Assembly: GCA_963788225.1 (NCBI GenBank)
Contig: CAWBGI010000002.1
Span: 1,488,001-1,552,000 of the forward strand
Direction of reading: 5' to 3'
Length of the DNA stretch: 64,000 bases
DNA from: Sulfotelmatobacter sp963788225
GTDB taxonomy: Bacteria > Acidobacteriota > Terriglobia > Terriglobales > Acidobacteriaceae
Below, one piece after another: positions 16,104 to 26,800 of the stretch. The notes beneath the pieces were generated by a model that saw only the letters and a list, made by a program, of their open reading frames with translations, was not told the origin of the DNA and searched no databases. A program made the position numbers and the translations under genes. Within the stretch, counting starts at the first letter, position 1, and every line of letters begins with the position of its first letter.

Positions 16104-17827
16104 GGTGATGCCGCAGCCGCAATCGATTGCGGTCCGAACCGAATTAGTTCGTAGCGCTCAGACGGAACGGGCCCGATGGCAAAGGGCAGCGGGCCCAGGT
16201 CGGAGGAGTAAAAACCCGCGCCCAACTTGCCTTGCGCGGTTGTACTTTCAAGGCGCATAGGAATCTCAATTAACTCGCGGGAACTCACGAATGTAGGGCG
16301 CATTTCGAACAGCAATCGGTCTCCTGCGGTGGCGAGGAAGTCTCCCGGGCGGTGCGGCGGGTCATCGACCACCACGGGATGCGCGCCGAATGATTCCATG
16401 TAGTATTGGAATCCCCAGTGGCCGAGGAACCAAACCGTGCCGGGTTGATTGCGGGTCTTCTGCTCGATCTGCGCGGCTGCGCTTCGTCCAGAATTTGCCA
16501 GCTCGGTGTCGGCCTCCGTCAGCCAGAGCGACACTGCGCCCGCCACGGCTAACGGGATTGCCAACATCGCGAGGCGCCAGCGAGAGTTGACCCGGAGCGT
16601 ATCCACGCGCCTGGCGAGCAGGATTCCGGCTGCCGGAATCAGTGGCAGCACAGAGCGGGCGTTGATCGCCCAGTTCAAAAACCCTGTAAAAATAAAAGTC
16701 CCGAACACCCAAAGCATTAGCAACAGGGAATCGGCGTCTCTGCGTTTCCACGGGTCTGCGGCGGCCAGCGCCAGCACGGAAAACCCCGCGGCGATGAAGA
16801 GTGTCAAATGAATGCCTACCAGCAACCAGTGCCCGTAAAAGTCATATGGCCACAGCATTGTGCCGAGACCGATTCGTCCGGAGCTAATCAGAAATCCTGC
16901 AATTCCACTCGCCACGCAGACGGCGAGAATTTTGCTGCGGGACCATATGAAAGCAGCAAATGTGAGAGCGGGCAGAGTTAATCCGCCGATAAAGCTCAGA
17001 TCCACCAGCGTTGTGGCCAGCGGGGAACTTTGCCTCGCCTGCCGCACGCCGGCAGACATATGAGCCGCTTCTGAAATCATGCGCAGCCCGTAGACCGCCT
17101 TCGTCCAGTGCTGGTATCCGGTTAGAGCCAGTATTGGAAACAGCAGATACCACGCCCAGCTTCCTAAACGGCGCTGCCGCGCCAACGAATACGCCGCGAG
17201 CAGAGGAATCAAAGCCATCCCGAAATATTTGGTCAGAGCGCACAGAGTGATCAGAAGCGCAGAGATGGCCAGATAGCTCGGCCTCTGCGGCTCAAAACCC
17301 TCAATCCAGAAAATGATGGCCCAAAGCCAGAGGGCTAACATGAGCGTGTCGCACATCACGCTGCTGGCGCAGACGAGAACCACCGGCGTGAGCAAAGTGG
17401 CTGCAGCCGCAAGCAGCGGCGAATTTGTAAACCGCTGCGCTAGACGATAGGTGCCCAAAACTACTGCCAGCGCCGGCAGCAGGAAGGCAAAATGCAATGC
17501 GCGCTCCGACCATCCAACGAAACTGGCTGCCGCTGCGATGTAGTAAGACGCGAGCGGAGGGTTCTTGGTTTCGCGCGCCATGGGCACGGCGTCGAGAAAC
17601 CAGTTCACTTTGAATCCGTAAGGATCAAGCGGGTGCTGCGTAATCTGACGTGCGACATAAATGAACAAAGTGTCATCGACATTGAAAGCCTTTCCGGAAA
17701 ATGGGAGCAGACAGGCGAGCACGGCCACAGCTAGCAGGATGTAATGAATGCGCTTGTTCTGGACGCTATCGGTAAGCCATGCCATCAGGAGTGCAGCAAG
17801 GTTAGATGCGCGTGAATTCTGTGTCAA
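16100..17827 (-). CDS. GT39-type (ArnT/dolichyl-P-mannose mannosyltransferase-like) membrane glycosyltransferase
   Basis: The 575-residue protein has roughly ten to twelve membrane helices in its first 430 residues and a soluble C-terminal part. The first periplasmic loop contains NVDDTLFIYVARQI, whose acidic pair is typical of the GT-C catalytic site. A later loop has KNPPLASYYIA. Family members use lipid-linked sugars and act on the periplasmic side. The acceptor is unknown. The start lies three bases after the hutH stop, so it may be the distal gene of that transcript. The ATG at 17785 is an alternative start. Confidence 0.85.
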   Translation of the reverse strand: MTQNSRASNLAALLMAWLTDSVQNKRIHYILLAVAVLACLLPFSGKAFNVDDTLFIYVARQITQHPLDPYGFKVNWFLDAVPMARETKNPPLASYYIAAAASFVGWSERALHFAFLLPALAVVLGTYRLAQRFTNSPLLAAAATLLTPVVLVCASSVMCDTLMLALWLWAIIFWIEGFEPQRPSYLAISALLITLCALTKYFGMALIPLLAAYSLARQRRLGSWAWYLLFPILALTGYQHWTKAVYGLRMISEAAHMSAGVRQARQSSPLATTLVDLSFIGGLTLPALTFAAFIWSRSKILAVCVASGIAGFLISSGRIGLGTMLWPYDFYGHWLLVGIHLTLFIAAGFSVLALAAADPWKRRDADSLLLMLWVFGTFIFTGFLNWAINARSVLPLIPAAGILLARRVDTLRVNSRWRLAMLAIPLAVAGAVSLWLTEADTELANSGRSAAAQIEQKTRNQPGTVWFLGHWGFQYYMESFGAHPVVVDDPPHRPGDFLATAGDRLLFEMRPTFVSSRELIEIPMRLESTTAQGKLGAGFYSSDLGPLPFAIGPVPSERYELIRFGPQSIAAAASP

Positions 17828-17830
17828 TCT

Positions 17831-19362
17831 TCAGCGGATAACTTCGGCAACCTTCCCGCTGGCAATCAGCTCCGCGATCCGCGCGAAATCTTTGTACATG
17901 ACGCGGTCTTTCTCCATCGTAGGACACACGGACCGGATCGCCGCGTGCGCCGCCTGTCCGCGCTTCGAGGTTTTCAGCGGGGCGAGAAAATCGATCGCCT
18001 GCGCCACCGCCATGGCTTCGATGGCCAGCACGTTGCGCGTGTTCTCGACGATGCGCTTCAGCTTGATCGCCGCCGTCATGCCCATGGAGACGTAATCTTC
18101 TTTGTTGCCCGAGGTCGTGATCGAATCCACCGATGCGGGATGCGCCAGCACTTTGTTCTCGCTGACCAGTGCCGCCGCCGTGACCTGCGGCAGCATGAAG
18201 CCGGAATTCAGTCCTGCGCCGTGCGCCAGAAACGGCGGCAAACCCTCGCTGAGTGCGGGATTCACCAACCGCTCGATTCTTCGCTCGCTGATGCCCGCGA
18301 GCGCGCTCAGCGGCGATGCCCAGAAAATCCAAAGCAAAGGCCAGCGGCTCGCCGTGAAAGTTTCCTCCCGAGATCACATCGCCTTTGAAATTCTTCGCGT
18401 CGGTGATGAAGACCAGAGGATTATCCACGGCGGAGTTCGCCTCGGTCTCAAACACGTCGCGGCAGTGCGCCAGCGTGTCGCGCACCGCGCCGTGCACTTG
18501 CGGGATGCAGCGCAGCGAGTAAGCGTCCTGCACGCGGCCGCACTCGCGGTGCGATTCGCGAATCTGGCTGCCTTCGAGCATCCTGCGCAGATTCGCCGCC
18601 GTCTTCATCTGTCCGCTGTGCGGACGCGCTTTGTGGATGCGTTCATCGAAGGCCGCGTCGGTGCCTTTCAGCGCGTCGCAGCAGAGACCGCCCAAGCACG
18701 TCGGCGGAATCCACCAGCGTTTCGGCGGCCAGCAGCGCCAGCGTGCCCACGGCCAGCATGCCCTGCGTTCCGTTGATGAGCGAAATGGATTCCTTCGCTT
18801 CCAGCACCAGCGGCTTGATCTGCGCCCGCTTCAGCGCGTCGCCGCTGGGAATGCGCGCGCCGGCTGCGTCGACGCATTCGCCTTCGCCGATCAGAGCCAG
18901 CGCCAGATGCGCCAGCGGAGCCAGATCGCCGCTCGCGCCCACGCTGCCCTGCGACGGCACGAAGGGCGTGACGCCGCGGTTCAGCATTTCGCAGAGCGTG
19001 TCGATGACGACCGCGCGCACGCCGGAATATCCTTTGGCAAGGGAATTGGCGCGCAAAAGCATCATGGCGCGCGTTTCCGCCACGGACAGCGGATCGCCCA
19101 CGCCGGCCGCGTGCGAGCGCACCAGGTTGACTTGCAGCTCGCGAATCTGGTCGCCGGCGATGCGCACGTCACTGAGCTTGCCCACGCCGGTGGTGATGGC
19201 ATAGGCCACTTTGTTGCCGGCGACGATCTCGTCGACCACGGCGCGCGCCCGATCGACGGCCTCGCGAGCGTCGGCTGACAAAAGCACGGGACGGCGATCG
19301 GCCGCGACTTCGCGCACCGCTTCCAGCGTGAGATCGTTACCGTTAATGTGAAGTGCGTTCAA
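17831..19362 (-). pseudogene. hutH: Histidine ammonia-lyase, two frameshifts
   Basis: Conceptual repair gives a full-length HutH, the enzyme that deaminates histidine to urocanate. The first part (18690-19362) carries GSVGASGDLAPLAH, whose Ala-Ser-Gly forms the MIO cofactor. At about 18691-18693 (a run of three C on the plus strand) one extra base moves the frame, and the protein continues as CCDALKGTDAAFDERIH. At about 18308-18316 a second extra base moves it again, into SALAGISERRIERLVNP, which reads through to the stop at 17831. The shifts are in the same direction and do not cancel. Either the gene is dead or the sequence has local errors. Confidence 0.88.
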
Positions 19363-19410
19363 GAGAGTTTCCAGTTTTTGGTTTCCAGTTTCGAGTTCTG
19401 GTGCCGAGCG

Positions 19411-19851
19411 TCATCTAGATTTTCCAACCGCCGCGCGAAACACTTTCAAATACTTTTCCGGCAACTCGGCAATCTTCATCGTCGCATCCGTGACGATGTG
19501 CGTGGTCTCGCCTTCCGCCAACAACGCACCGTCATCCGCGCGCCGCAATTCGTAACCAAAGTGAATCACCGACTCGCGCACGTTCAACAATTGGTGCGCA
19601 CCAGCACCTCTTCGTCATAGCGCACCGGTGCGCGATAGCGGCATTTGGCCTCGGCCACGGCGATGAAGCAGTCGTCCTGGCTCTCCATGTCGCGATAGGA
19701 AAAGCCCAGTTGCCGCAACAATTCGACGCGGCCTACCTCAAACCAGATGAAATGGTTGGAGTGATAGACCACACCCATCTGATCGGTCTCGGCGTAACGC
19801 ACGCGCAGTCGAGTTTCATTGCAACGGCGTTGGCGATGATTCGAATGTCAT
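19411..19851 (-). pseudogene. Hotdog-fold acyl-CoA thioesterase (4HBT/YbgC-like), frameshifted
   Basis: A reading from the ATG at 19851 gives MTFESSPTPLQ and then a stop near 19816. One added base restores NETRLRVRYAETDQMGVVYHS, the YbgC/4-hydroxybenzoyl-CoA thioesterase core with its catalytic Asp. A second break at about 19586-19590 again needs one added base, after which LLNVRESVIHFGYELRR continues to the stop at 19411. The start overlaps the enoyl-CoA hydratase stop as ATGA, supporting 19851 as the ancestral start. It would have hydrolysed a CoA thioester in this catabolic cluster. Confidence 0.82.
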
Positions 19852-20633
19852 TTGCCCGTCCACACCGGCTTGCGCTTTTCGAGAAATGACGTGATGCCTT
19901 CGCGGAAGTCGGCGGTGGTGCGGATGGCAGCATTCTCGCGCACGGCAGCTTCAATCTGCGTGTCGAGTTCGGCGCGCGCATGATCGCTCAGCAGTTTCTT
20001 GGTCGCGCGCAGGGAAGCTGGACTGTTCTCCATCAGCAGCGCCGCCAGTTCGCGGGCACGCGTCATCAGATTTTCCGGCGCGACGATTTCGTTGACCAGG
20101 CCCATGCGCGCCGCTTCCTCGGCGCCGAGAATTCTGCCGGTCAGCAACAGATCGCGCGCGTGCTTCTCGCCAACCTGGCGCAGCAGAAACGTCGAAACGA
20201 TGGCGGGCACAAAGCCGATGCGCACTTCGGTGTAGCCGAACTTGGCTTCCGGCACGGCCAGCGTGAAGTCGCAAAGCAAAGCGAGTCCGGTGCCGCCCGC
20301 GATGGCCGGGCCGTTCACGGCGGCAATGGTGACCTTGGGAAATTCGTAGAGCGAACGGAACATGCGGACCATCGTCTCCGAATCTTGCAGGTTCTGCTCG
20401 GGCGAGTTCGGCCGATCAGCGCTTTCAGATTCTCGAGGTCCATGCCCGCGGAGAAAGCTTTGCCCGCGCCGGTCACGATCAGCACAATCGCGTCTGACTG
20501 TTTCTACTTCTTTCAGTGCGCGCAGCAGATCGTCAATCAGTTCGAAGCTGATGGCGTTGCGCTTGTCGGGACGGTTCAGCGTGATGGTGGCGACGCCGGA
20601 GTCGTATGCGAGTTGGATCGTTTTGTAGTTCAT
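19848..20633 (-). CDS. Enoyl-CoA hydratase/isomerase with an internal out-of-frame patch
   Basis: The protein starts MNYKTIQLAYDSGVATITLNR and has the crotonase core, including IAAVNGPAIAGGTGLALLCDF and EARFGYTEV-type blocks. Between about 20497 and 20403 the frame is shifted, so the expected AIVLIVTGAGKAFSAGMDLENL is read as an Arg/Asp-rich nonsense stretch of about 30 residues. Two nearby frame changes cancel, leaving the reading frame open. The lost segment includes an oxyanion-hole Ala/Gly region, so the encoded product as written is probably inactive. In leucine breakdown the hydratase acts just before HMG-CoA lyase, the upstream gene. Confidence 0.85.
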   Translation of the reverse strand: MNYKTIQLAYDSGVATITLNRPDKRNAISFELIDDLLRALKEVETVRRDCADRDRRGQSFLRGHGPRESESADRPNSPEQNLQDSETMVRMFRSLYEFPKVTIAAVNGPAIAGGTGLALLCDFTLAVPEAKFGYTEVRIGFVPAIVSTFLLRQVGEKHARDLLLTGRILGAEEAARMGLVNEIVAPENLMTRARELAALLMENSPASLRATKKLLSDHARAELDTQIEAAVRENAAIRTTADFREGITSFLEKRKPVWTGK

Positions 20634-20643
20634 ATCCAGAAAG

Positions 20644-21522
20644 TTATTCGTCGATGATGGCATTGGTGTAGCGCGCGCCCATCTCAGCGGTCGCGCGCAG
20701 CAGGGCATCCAGCGGCTTCAGCGGCGGCAACTCCGCGCCACACTGCTTCAGCGCCTCAATCACTTTCTCGGTCGCGATGTTGCCGACCAGCGCATCTTGC
20801 GCGAACGGGCAACCGCCGAGGCCGCCCAACGCGGAATCAAAGCGGCGGCAGCCCGCGTCGTAGGCGGCAAGAATCTTTTCGGAGGCGTGTTCCGGTCGGC
20901 TGTGCAGGTGCGCGCCGATTTCAAGATAGTCGAATTTTTCGTTGACTGCGCCGAGCAGATCGCTGATCTGTTGCGGCGCGGCCATGCCGACCGTATCGGC
21001 CAGCGAAATCATGTGCAGGTTGTCGACCTCCAGCAGCGAGATGGCTTCAATCACTTCCTCCACATTCCACAGATCGCCGTAGGGATTGCCAAACGCCATC
21101 GAGATGTAAACCACTACATCGAGCGCGGCGGCGTCAGCTTTTTTCTGAATTTTCTCGAGTTCCTCAAGCGCGTCTTCAGCTGACTGATTCTGATTCTTAC
21201 GCAAGAAAGTCTCCGAGATCGAATACGGAAATCCCAAAGTGTTGACCGCCTGGGTTTCGATGGCCCGCTGTGCGCCTTTTTCGTTGACCACGATGCCGAT
21301 GATCTCCACATCATCGGGCGGATCGAGTTCCTTCAATACTTCTTCCGAATCCGCCATCTGCGGAACGGCTTTGGGCGAAACGAACGAAACCGCATCGATG
21401 TGCTTGAATCCCGCGCTGATCAAGGCCTGCAAGTAAGCGCGTTTGATGTCAGCCGGAATCTGTCCCTTCAGCCCCTGCCAGGCATCGCGCGGACATTCGA
21501 TCAGCTTCACGGAATCAGACAT
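20644..21522 (-). CDS. Hydroxymethylglutaryl-CoA lyase
   Basis: HMG-CoA lyase splits HMG-CoA to acetyl-CoA and acetoacetate, the final step of leucine degradation. The 292-residue TIM-barrel protein has the N-terminal metal region LIECPRDAWQGLKG, the block DAVSFVSPKAVPQMAD, the ligand motif HLHSRPEHA and the active-site Cys in GLGGCPFAQDA. The start is placed at 21522 (MSDSVKLIE). A frame extension to 21561 runs into an inverted repeat and is unlikely to be translated. It is followed 10 bases later by the hydratase and preceded by the carboxylase beta gene. Confidence 0.93.
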   Translation of the reverse strand: MSDSVKLIECPRDAWQGLKGQIPADIKRAYLQALISAGFKHIDAVSFVSPKAVPQMADSEEVLKELDPPDDVEIIGIVVNEKGAQRAIETQAVNTLGFPYSISETFLRKNQNQSAEDALEELEKIQKKADAAALDVVVYISMAFGNPYGDLWNVEEVIEAISLLEVDNLHMISLADTVGMAAPQQISDLLGAVNEKFDYLEIGAHLHSRPEHASEKILAAYDAGCRRFDSALGGLGGCPFAQDALVGNIATEKVIEALKQCGAELPPLKPLDALLRATAEMGARYTNAIIDE

Positions 21523-21537
21523 AAAAAACAAAACTTG

Positions 21538-21639
21538 CCACGGATCTGCACGGATTTTCACGGATCAAAACCCTTAGGACAAAAAATCCTTAACCTACTT
21601 ATTTATTCCTTATCCGTGAAAATCCGTGCAAATCCGTGG
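21538..21639. repeat. Long imperfect inverted repeat between HMG-CoA lyase and carboxylase genes
   Basis: The arm at 21538-21565 matches the reverse complement of 21612-21639 at 27 of 28 positions, separated by a 46-base AT-rich loop. Each arm is built from CACGGAT-type units repeated about every 10 bases. The structure could act as an RNA hairpin within the operon. Confidence 0.88.
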
Positions 21640-21645
21640 CCAGGT

Positions 21646-23355
21646 TTATGTTTGCAGCACTCCCACCTTGAACTCCGGCACATCGGGATTTAGCGCTGCT
21701 GCTTCCAGCGCCTGCGTGATGGCGTCGCGCGTTTCGACCGGGTCGATGATCTTGTCGATCCACAGCCGCGCTGCGCCATACCTTGGATCCGTCTGCTCGT
21801 CGTAGGTGCGCTTTACCGATTCGTACAGCTCTTTCTTGTCTTCGTCACTCAGCTTTGTGCCGCCACGTTCCAGTTGCTTCACCTTGACTTCAACCAGCGT
21901 TCCCGCTGCCGAATCGCCGCTCATCACCGCGTAACGCGCCGTGGGCCATGCGAACACGAACCGCGGATCGAACGCCTTGCCGCACATGGCGTAGTGCCCC
22001 GCGCCGAACGACCCTCCCACAATCACCGTGATCTTCGGCACCACGGAATTCGAAACGGCATTCACCATCTTCGCGCCCGCTTTGATAATGCCGCTCCACT
22101 CGGCGTCGCGGCCCACCATGAAGCCGTTGACGTCGTGAAAGAAAATCAGCGGGATCAGGTTCTGATTGCAGTCCATGATGAAGCGCGCGGCCTTCTCGGC
22201 CGATTCCGTGTAAATCACGCCTCCGAACTCGATTCGCTTGTGGCCCTCGTGGTCGGTCTGCTGCGCGTGCAGCTTTTGGTTAGCGACAATTCCCACGGCG
22301 AAGCCGCCGATGCGCCCGTAGCCGCAGATCAGCGTCTTGCCATATTCCGCCTTGTACTCGTCGAAGCGGCTGCCATCGAGCACGCGCGCCAGAACTTCTT
22401 TCACGTCGTAAGGACGCGCCGGCGATGAATCGTAGATGCCGTAAATTTCTTCCGCTGCCAGCGCCGGTTCGACCGGCTTTTTGCGGTCCCACGGAGATTG
22501 CCGCCGGTATCCCCACTTTTCCACGATCGATCGAATGCGCGCCAGGCACGCCGGATCGTCCGGTTCGCGAAAATCCACGGTGCCACTGATGCCCGCATGC
22601 ATTGCGGCCCCGCCCAGATCCTCGGCTGAAACTTTTTGCCCGATCGCCGCCTGCACCAGCGCAGGACCGGCCAGAAACAAACCGCTGCCGTCGGTCATCA
22701 GAACGTGGTCGCACATCACCGGGAGATATCCGCCGCCGGCCACGCACATGCCCATGATGGCCGCGATCTGCGGAATACCCAGTGCCGACATAACGGCGTT
22801 GTTGCGGAAGACGCGGCCGAAGTCGTCGGTGTCGGGAAACACATCTTCCTGCAACGGCAGAAACACGCCCGCCGAATCCACCAGATAGATGGTTGGGATG
22901 CGGTTCTCGATGGCGATGTTCTGCGCGCGAATCACCTTCTTCGATGTCATCGGAAAAAACGCTCCCGCCTTCACTGTGGCGTCGTTCGCGATGATCATCA
23001 CCATGCGGGTATGAATTCGCCCCAGGCCTGTAATCACACCCGCAGCCGGCGCGCCGCCCCACTCTTCGTACATTCCGTGGGCAGCGTAAATTCCCAGCTC
23101 GAAGAAGGTTCCAGAGTCCACCAGCAACTCGATGCGCTCGCGCGCGGTGAGCCGTCCTTTAGCGTGCTGCTTCTCGATAGCACTGGGGCCGCCGCCTTCG
23201 CAGATTGTTTCCCCCTCATTGCGCACCTGCGACATAAGATCGGCTAGGAAGCGCATGTTGGCTTCGTACCGGGCCGAGGTGGGATCGACCTTCGTCGCCA
23301 AGACGTTGGACGCCTGAGACGAAGGAACGGCGGGAGCTTCGCTGCGATCAGCCAT
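21646..23355 (-). CDS. Acyl-CoA carboxylase beta subunit (methylcrotonyl- or propionyl-CoA carboxylase type)
   Basis: The 569-residue protein is a biotin-dependent carboxyltransferase that moves carboxyl from biotin to an acyl-CoA. It has the crotonase-fold halves with KGRLTARERIELLVDSGTF, GAFFPMTSKK, LVDSAGVFLPLQEDVFPD and GVIYTESAEKAARFI. The GVFLPLQ...FPD pattern and the neighbouring HMG-CoA lyase and hydratase favour methylcrotonyl-CoA carboxylase in leucine catabolism. No biotin carboxylase/biotin-carrier alpha subunit is found in the window, so it must be supplied from elsewhere. It is the first gene of the minus-strand cluster. Confidence 0.88.
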   Translation of the reverse strand: MADRSEAPAVPSSQASNVLATKVDPTSARYEANMRFLADLMSQVRNEGETICEGGGPSAIEKQHAKGRLTARERIELLVDSGTFFELGIYAAHGMYEEWGGAPAAGVITGLGRIHTRMVMIIANDATVKAGAFFPMTSKKVIRAQNIAIENRIPTIYLVDSAGVFLPLQEDVFPDTDDFGRVFRNNAVMSALGIPQIAAIMGMCVAGGGYLPVMCDHVLMTDGSGLFLAGPALVQAAIGQKVSAEDLGGAAMHAGISGTVDFREPDDPACLARIRSIVEKWGYRRQSPWDRKKPVEPALAAEEIYGIYDSSPARPYDVKEVLARVLDGSRFDEYKAEYGKTLICGYGRIGGFAVGIVANQKLHAQQTDHEGHKRIEFGGVIYTESAEKAARFIMDCNQNLIPLIFFHDVNGFMVGRDAEWSGIIKAGAKMVNAVSNSVVPKITVIVGGSFGAGHYAMCGKAFDPRFVFAWPTARYAVMSGDSAAGTLVEVKVKQLERGGTKLSDEDKKELYESVKRTYDEQTDPRYGAARLWIDKIIDPVETRDAITQALEAAALNPDVPEFKVGVLQT

Positions 23356-23851
23356 GAGTATGAACGAAGAGAGCGGACTGATTACGGTATAACACTACGG
23401 CGGCGACGCGCAACGGATGGAGCACTTCAGTCGGGGGTTACTGCAAGTTTAGGCGGCGTTTGTCTTTTCCGGGCTGGGCCATCGCCTCCACGGTCGCGCG
23501 AAAGCCGCCGCGAGCAAGAGGCCGCCGAGAATAGCCGGCCTGCTGGTTCCCGCTCAGACTGAAGAGTTGGAGCGGATCAGCAGAGTCACAGGGGGAGGAT
23601 TCACAGCCTTTCAGCTTCGATCTCAGGCAGTCTCGGAGGAGAGGGCAAAACTGCTCCGTGACAGGCTGAGAACCGACGCTGAACGACTCCGAATCCCTTC
23701 CCCGGTGCCGCTGCCAGCAGCAGACAGAGTCTCGGCACTTTTCTGGCTTTCCCTTCGCACGTTAACTGCAAAAAAAATCGGCTGCGTTCAGGGAGTACAG
23801 GAGGCCACACGCCCCGAACCGCAGCCGCAAATGGTTCATCCCCAATTGTTG
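23356..23851. other. Intergenic stretch, no gene supported
   Basis: About 500 bases lie between the divergent-facing start of the carboxylase gene and the end of the FG-GAP protein gene. An open frame on the plus strand from 23567 overlaps the 3' end of the next gene and has no recognisable domain or ribosome site, so I do not call it. The carboxylase promoter is presumably near 23360-23420. Confidence 0.6.
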
Positions 23852-26800
23852 TCAATTGATGGTAAACGTCAACGGCGCAGTCGTGCCGCCGCCGGGCGTT
23901 GGGTTAAAGACTGTAACGCTCGCTGTGCCTTTTGTCGCGATGTCGGCGGCCGACACGGTTGCAGTCAAACTAGTGCTGCTGACGAACTTCGTGGTTAGCT
24001 TCGTGCCGTTCCACTCGATACTGGAAGTGGAAACATAGTTGGTTCCGGTAGCCGTGAGGGTGAAAGCCTTGCCTCCGTGCGTCGCGGAACTCGGCGAGAT
24101 TGAGATCAGCGTCGGTACCGGATTGTCGACCGTAAAGTTGAGCCCCGCAGATGTGCCACCACCGGGTACCGGGTTCGTGACGGTAACTCTATAGGTTCCG
24201 GCTTTGGCCACGTTGGCGGCGTTGATGACCGCGGTGAGCTCAGTCGCGCTCACATAGGTGGTGGTGCGGGCAGATCCAGCCCAATTCACCACCGAGGTGG
24301 GGACGAACCGGGTGCCCGTAACGGTGAGGGTGAATCCGGCGCTGCCTTCCATCGCACTACTGGGTGAGAGCGTGGTGAGCGTGGGCACTGGGTTGTTCGT
24401 ATTGAGTACTACAGTTTGCGTGCCCATCGAGTCTTTAATAGAGAGAGTTGCGGATTGCGCTTGGTTGACCGTAGGCGTGAACTTCACCGTAACGGTGCAA
24501 TCCCACCCGGCCTTGAGGCTTGTCCCGCACGCGGAGGTTGCGGTGAATTCGCTGGGATCCGTGCCGCCCACCGTGGTGCTGTCGATGGTCAACGCCGTGG
24601 CTTGGTCGTTGGTGAGGACTACCGTTAGAGACTTATTGGAGCCCGTCGCCACAAATCCATAGTTAAGGCTGAGCGGCGACACGCTGACCGGCTGTGAGCT
24701 GTTTTGCATCACAGTGACGAAGCTGACGTAGTCCACGACGGCGTAAGTATCGCTGTTCAACGCGGCGATGTCTGGCATACCGTCGCCGTTGAAATCAGCA
24801 ACCACTGCACCCCGTCCGGTTGGACCAACGTAGAAATCCCCGATGCGGTTAAAGGTGCCGTCTCCATTTCCCTGGAGCACCACCGGACCTTGGGTAGTGC
24901 CGTACTGCTCCAGCATGGGGATGAACGCGTCCAGCTTTCCATCTCCATTGAGGTCGGCGACTACCGGATAGATGGGCATGTCGCCGCCCACGCAAACTGG
25001 GGTACCAGCGGTAAAGTAGCCGTCGCCGTTGCCTTCAAGGAAAGCGTAGGCAGCATTGCCGTGATAAGTGGTTGAACAATAGGAATCATAGAAAGCGACG
25101 AGCAGGTCCATCTTGCCATCCTTGTTGAAGTCGCCCGCCGCCAACGTGGAGGTGTAAACATACTCCGGGGCAGCGGTCGAGGAAAGCGGCGCCTGGAACG
25201 TGCCGTCGCCATTGCCCAGCAGGACATACACAACGCTGGTGTAGGCACCCGGATAACTGGAGACAACTGCGAGGTCGAGCTTTCCATCTCCGTTGAAATC
25301 CGCGATGGCCAGGGCATTGTCATGGGGGCTGAGCGAGGCTACGCTGCTGATCAGCGTCGCTGTGCCGAAAGTTCCCTTGCCCTTGTTCAGCAGCACGCTG
25401 ATCGTGCCGTCTCCGTTCGAGATGATGATGTCAGGCTTGCCGTCGCCATTGACATCGGCGAGGAATACTTCGTACGACTGGGCCGTCGAGCCCGTTGAAT
25501 AAAAGACGGGAGCGCTGAACTTGCCCGTGCCCAGCCCAGTGAACACCGCGACTTCGTTGATCGGGCAGCCTGTGTTTTGGTAGTTGTAGATGGTCGCCAC
25601 GATGTCGGCTTTGCCATCGGCGTTCACGTCGGCGGTGGCAATCCACTCCGGATAGCTGGCGCTGCAGGTGCTGGATAGATACGTCACGTAGGTTGGCGCC
25701 CCTAATGCGCCGTGTGAACTGCCCAACATGACCCCGAATGCAGGCATGTAGTTGGAATGTGCCCACGAGAACGCCACATCCGGGAAGCCGTCGCCGTTGA
25801 AATCGGCAGTGACCAGATTCTGGCCGAAGCCGGTGACGCCCCAGCCGTAGGCCGGGTTGGTCTGGAAAGTCCCATCGCCGCGGCCCAGTGTTACCTGGCC
25901 CTGCAAATAGTGATCGCCCGTTTTGAAGATATCCAGCGCACCGTCCCCATTGAAGTCGGCGAGTACCACGTTGCTGGGAGGGGTCTCCCAATATTGCAGC
26001 GGGTAGACTGGCCCAGCGGTAAAAGCGCCTGTGTTCTTGCCATAGAACGTCCAGATCTCTCCCGCAAAGTCGGTGACGACAAGATCCATTTTCTTGTCGC
26101 CGTTGATGTCTGCTATCGTCACTAACCAGGAGGCCACCCCGAGCGTGGTGACAAGCGTTGGGACTGCAAACGTGCCCGACCCCTGATTCAGATAGACCAT
26201 GACTTGGCCGCCATGACCCGTAACCACGACATCGTTCTTGCCATTGTTTCGAAGATCGCCAATCGCGATCCCTTGCTCGGTTTGATAAGCAGTGATGCCG
26301 GAATCGTAGTAAGTGGCGGTTCCGAATGTGCCGGTGCCGCTATTCAGCAGAACAATCATTCCACCACTCTGCGCAATGGCGAGATCGGGCTTGCCATCGC
26401 CGTTCAGATCGCCCACTGCCATGCCCGCTGCCGCGTAGTTGTTCGGGTGAAGTGGATCGACGGTAGAGTAGCCGACGGCGGCCTTGAAGGTGCCGTCGCC
26501 GTTGCCCAGGAAAATGTAGACGCCGTTAAGTTGAGTCAAGGCGGCTAGGTCCAGCTTGCCGTCGCCGTTGAAATCAGCTACCACGAGGCTGGTTTGGCTC
26601 TCGGCGTAGTCGGAACTGCTTGGAGCCGTATAGGTATTGCTGTAAGTGAAGGTTCCGTTGCCATTGCCGAGGAAGATCATTACTTCGCTGATGTTGTTCG
26701 GCGCAGAGATGCCCCACACGGCGAGGTCGAGGTTGCCATCGCCATTGAAGTCGCCCGCCACCATGGCATAGTGCGTATGCTGGCCGAGTGAATAAAGGTT

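Noticed and set aside
20403..20497. The odd Arg/Asp-rich stretch inside the enoyl-CoA hydratase as a novel insertion
   Set aside because: Reading the same bases in another frame gives the expected conserved crotonase residues, so it is an out-of-frame patch, not inserted sequence.
23567..23998. A 143-codon plus-strand frame between the carboxylase and FG-GAP genes
   Set aside because: Its 3' third overlaps the FG-GAP coding sequence, there is no Shine-Dalgarno, and the residue pattern is not protein-like.
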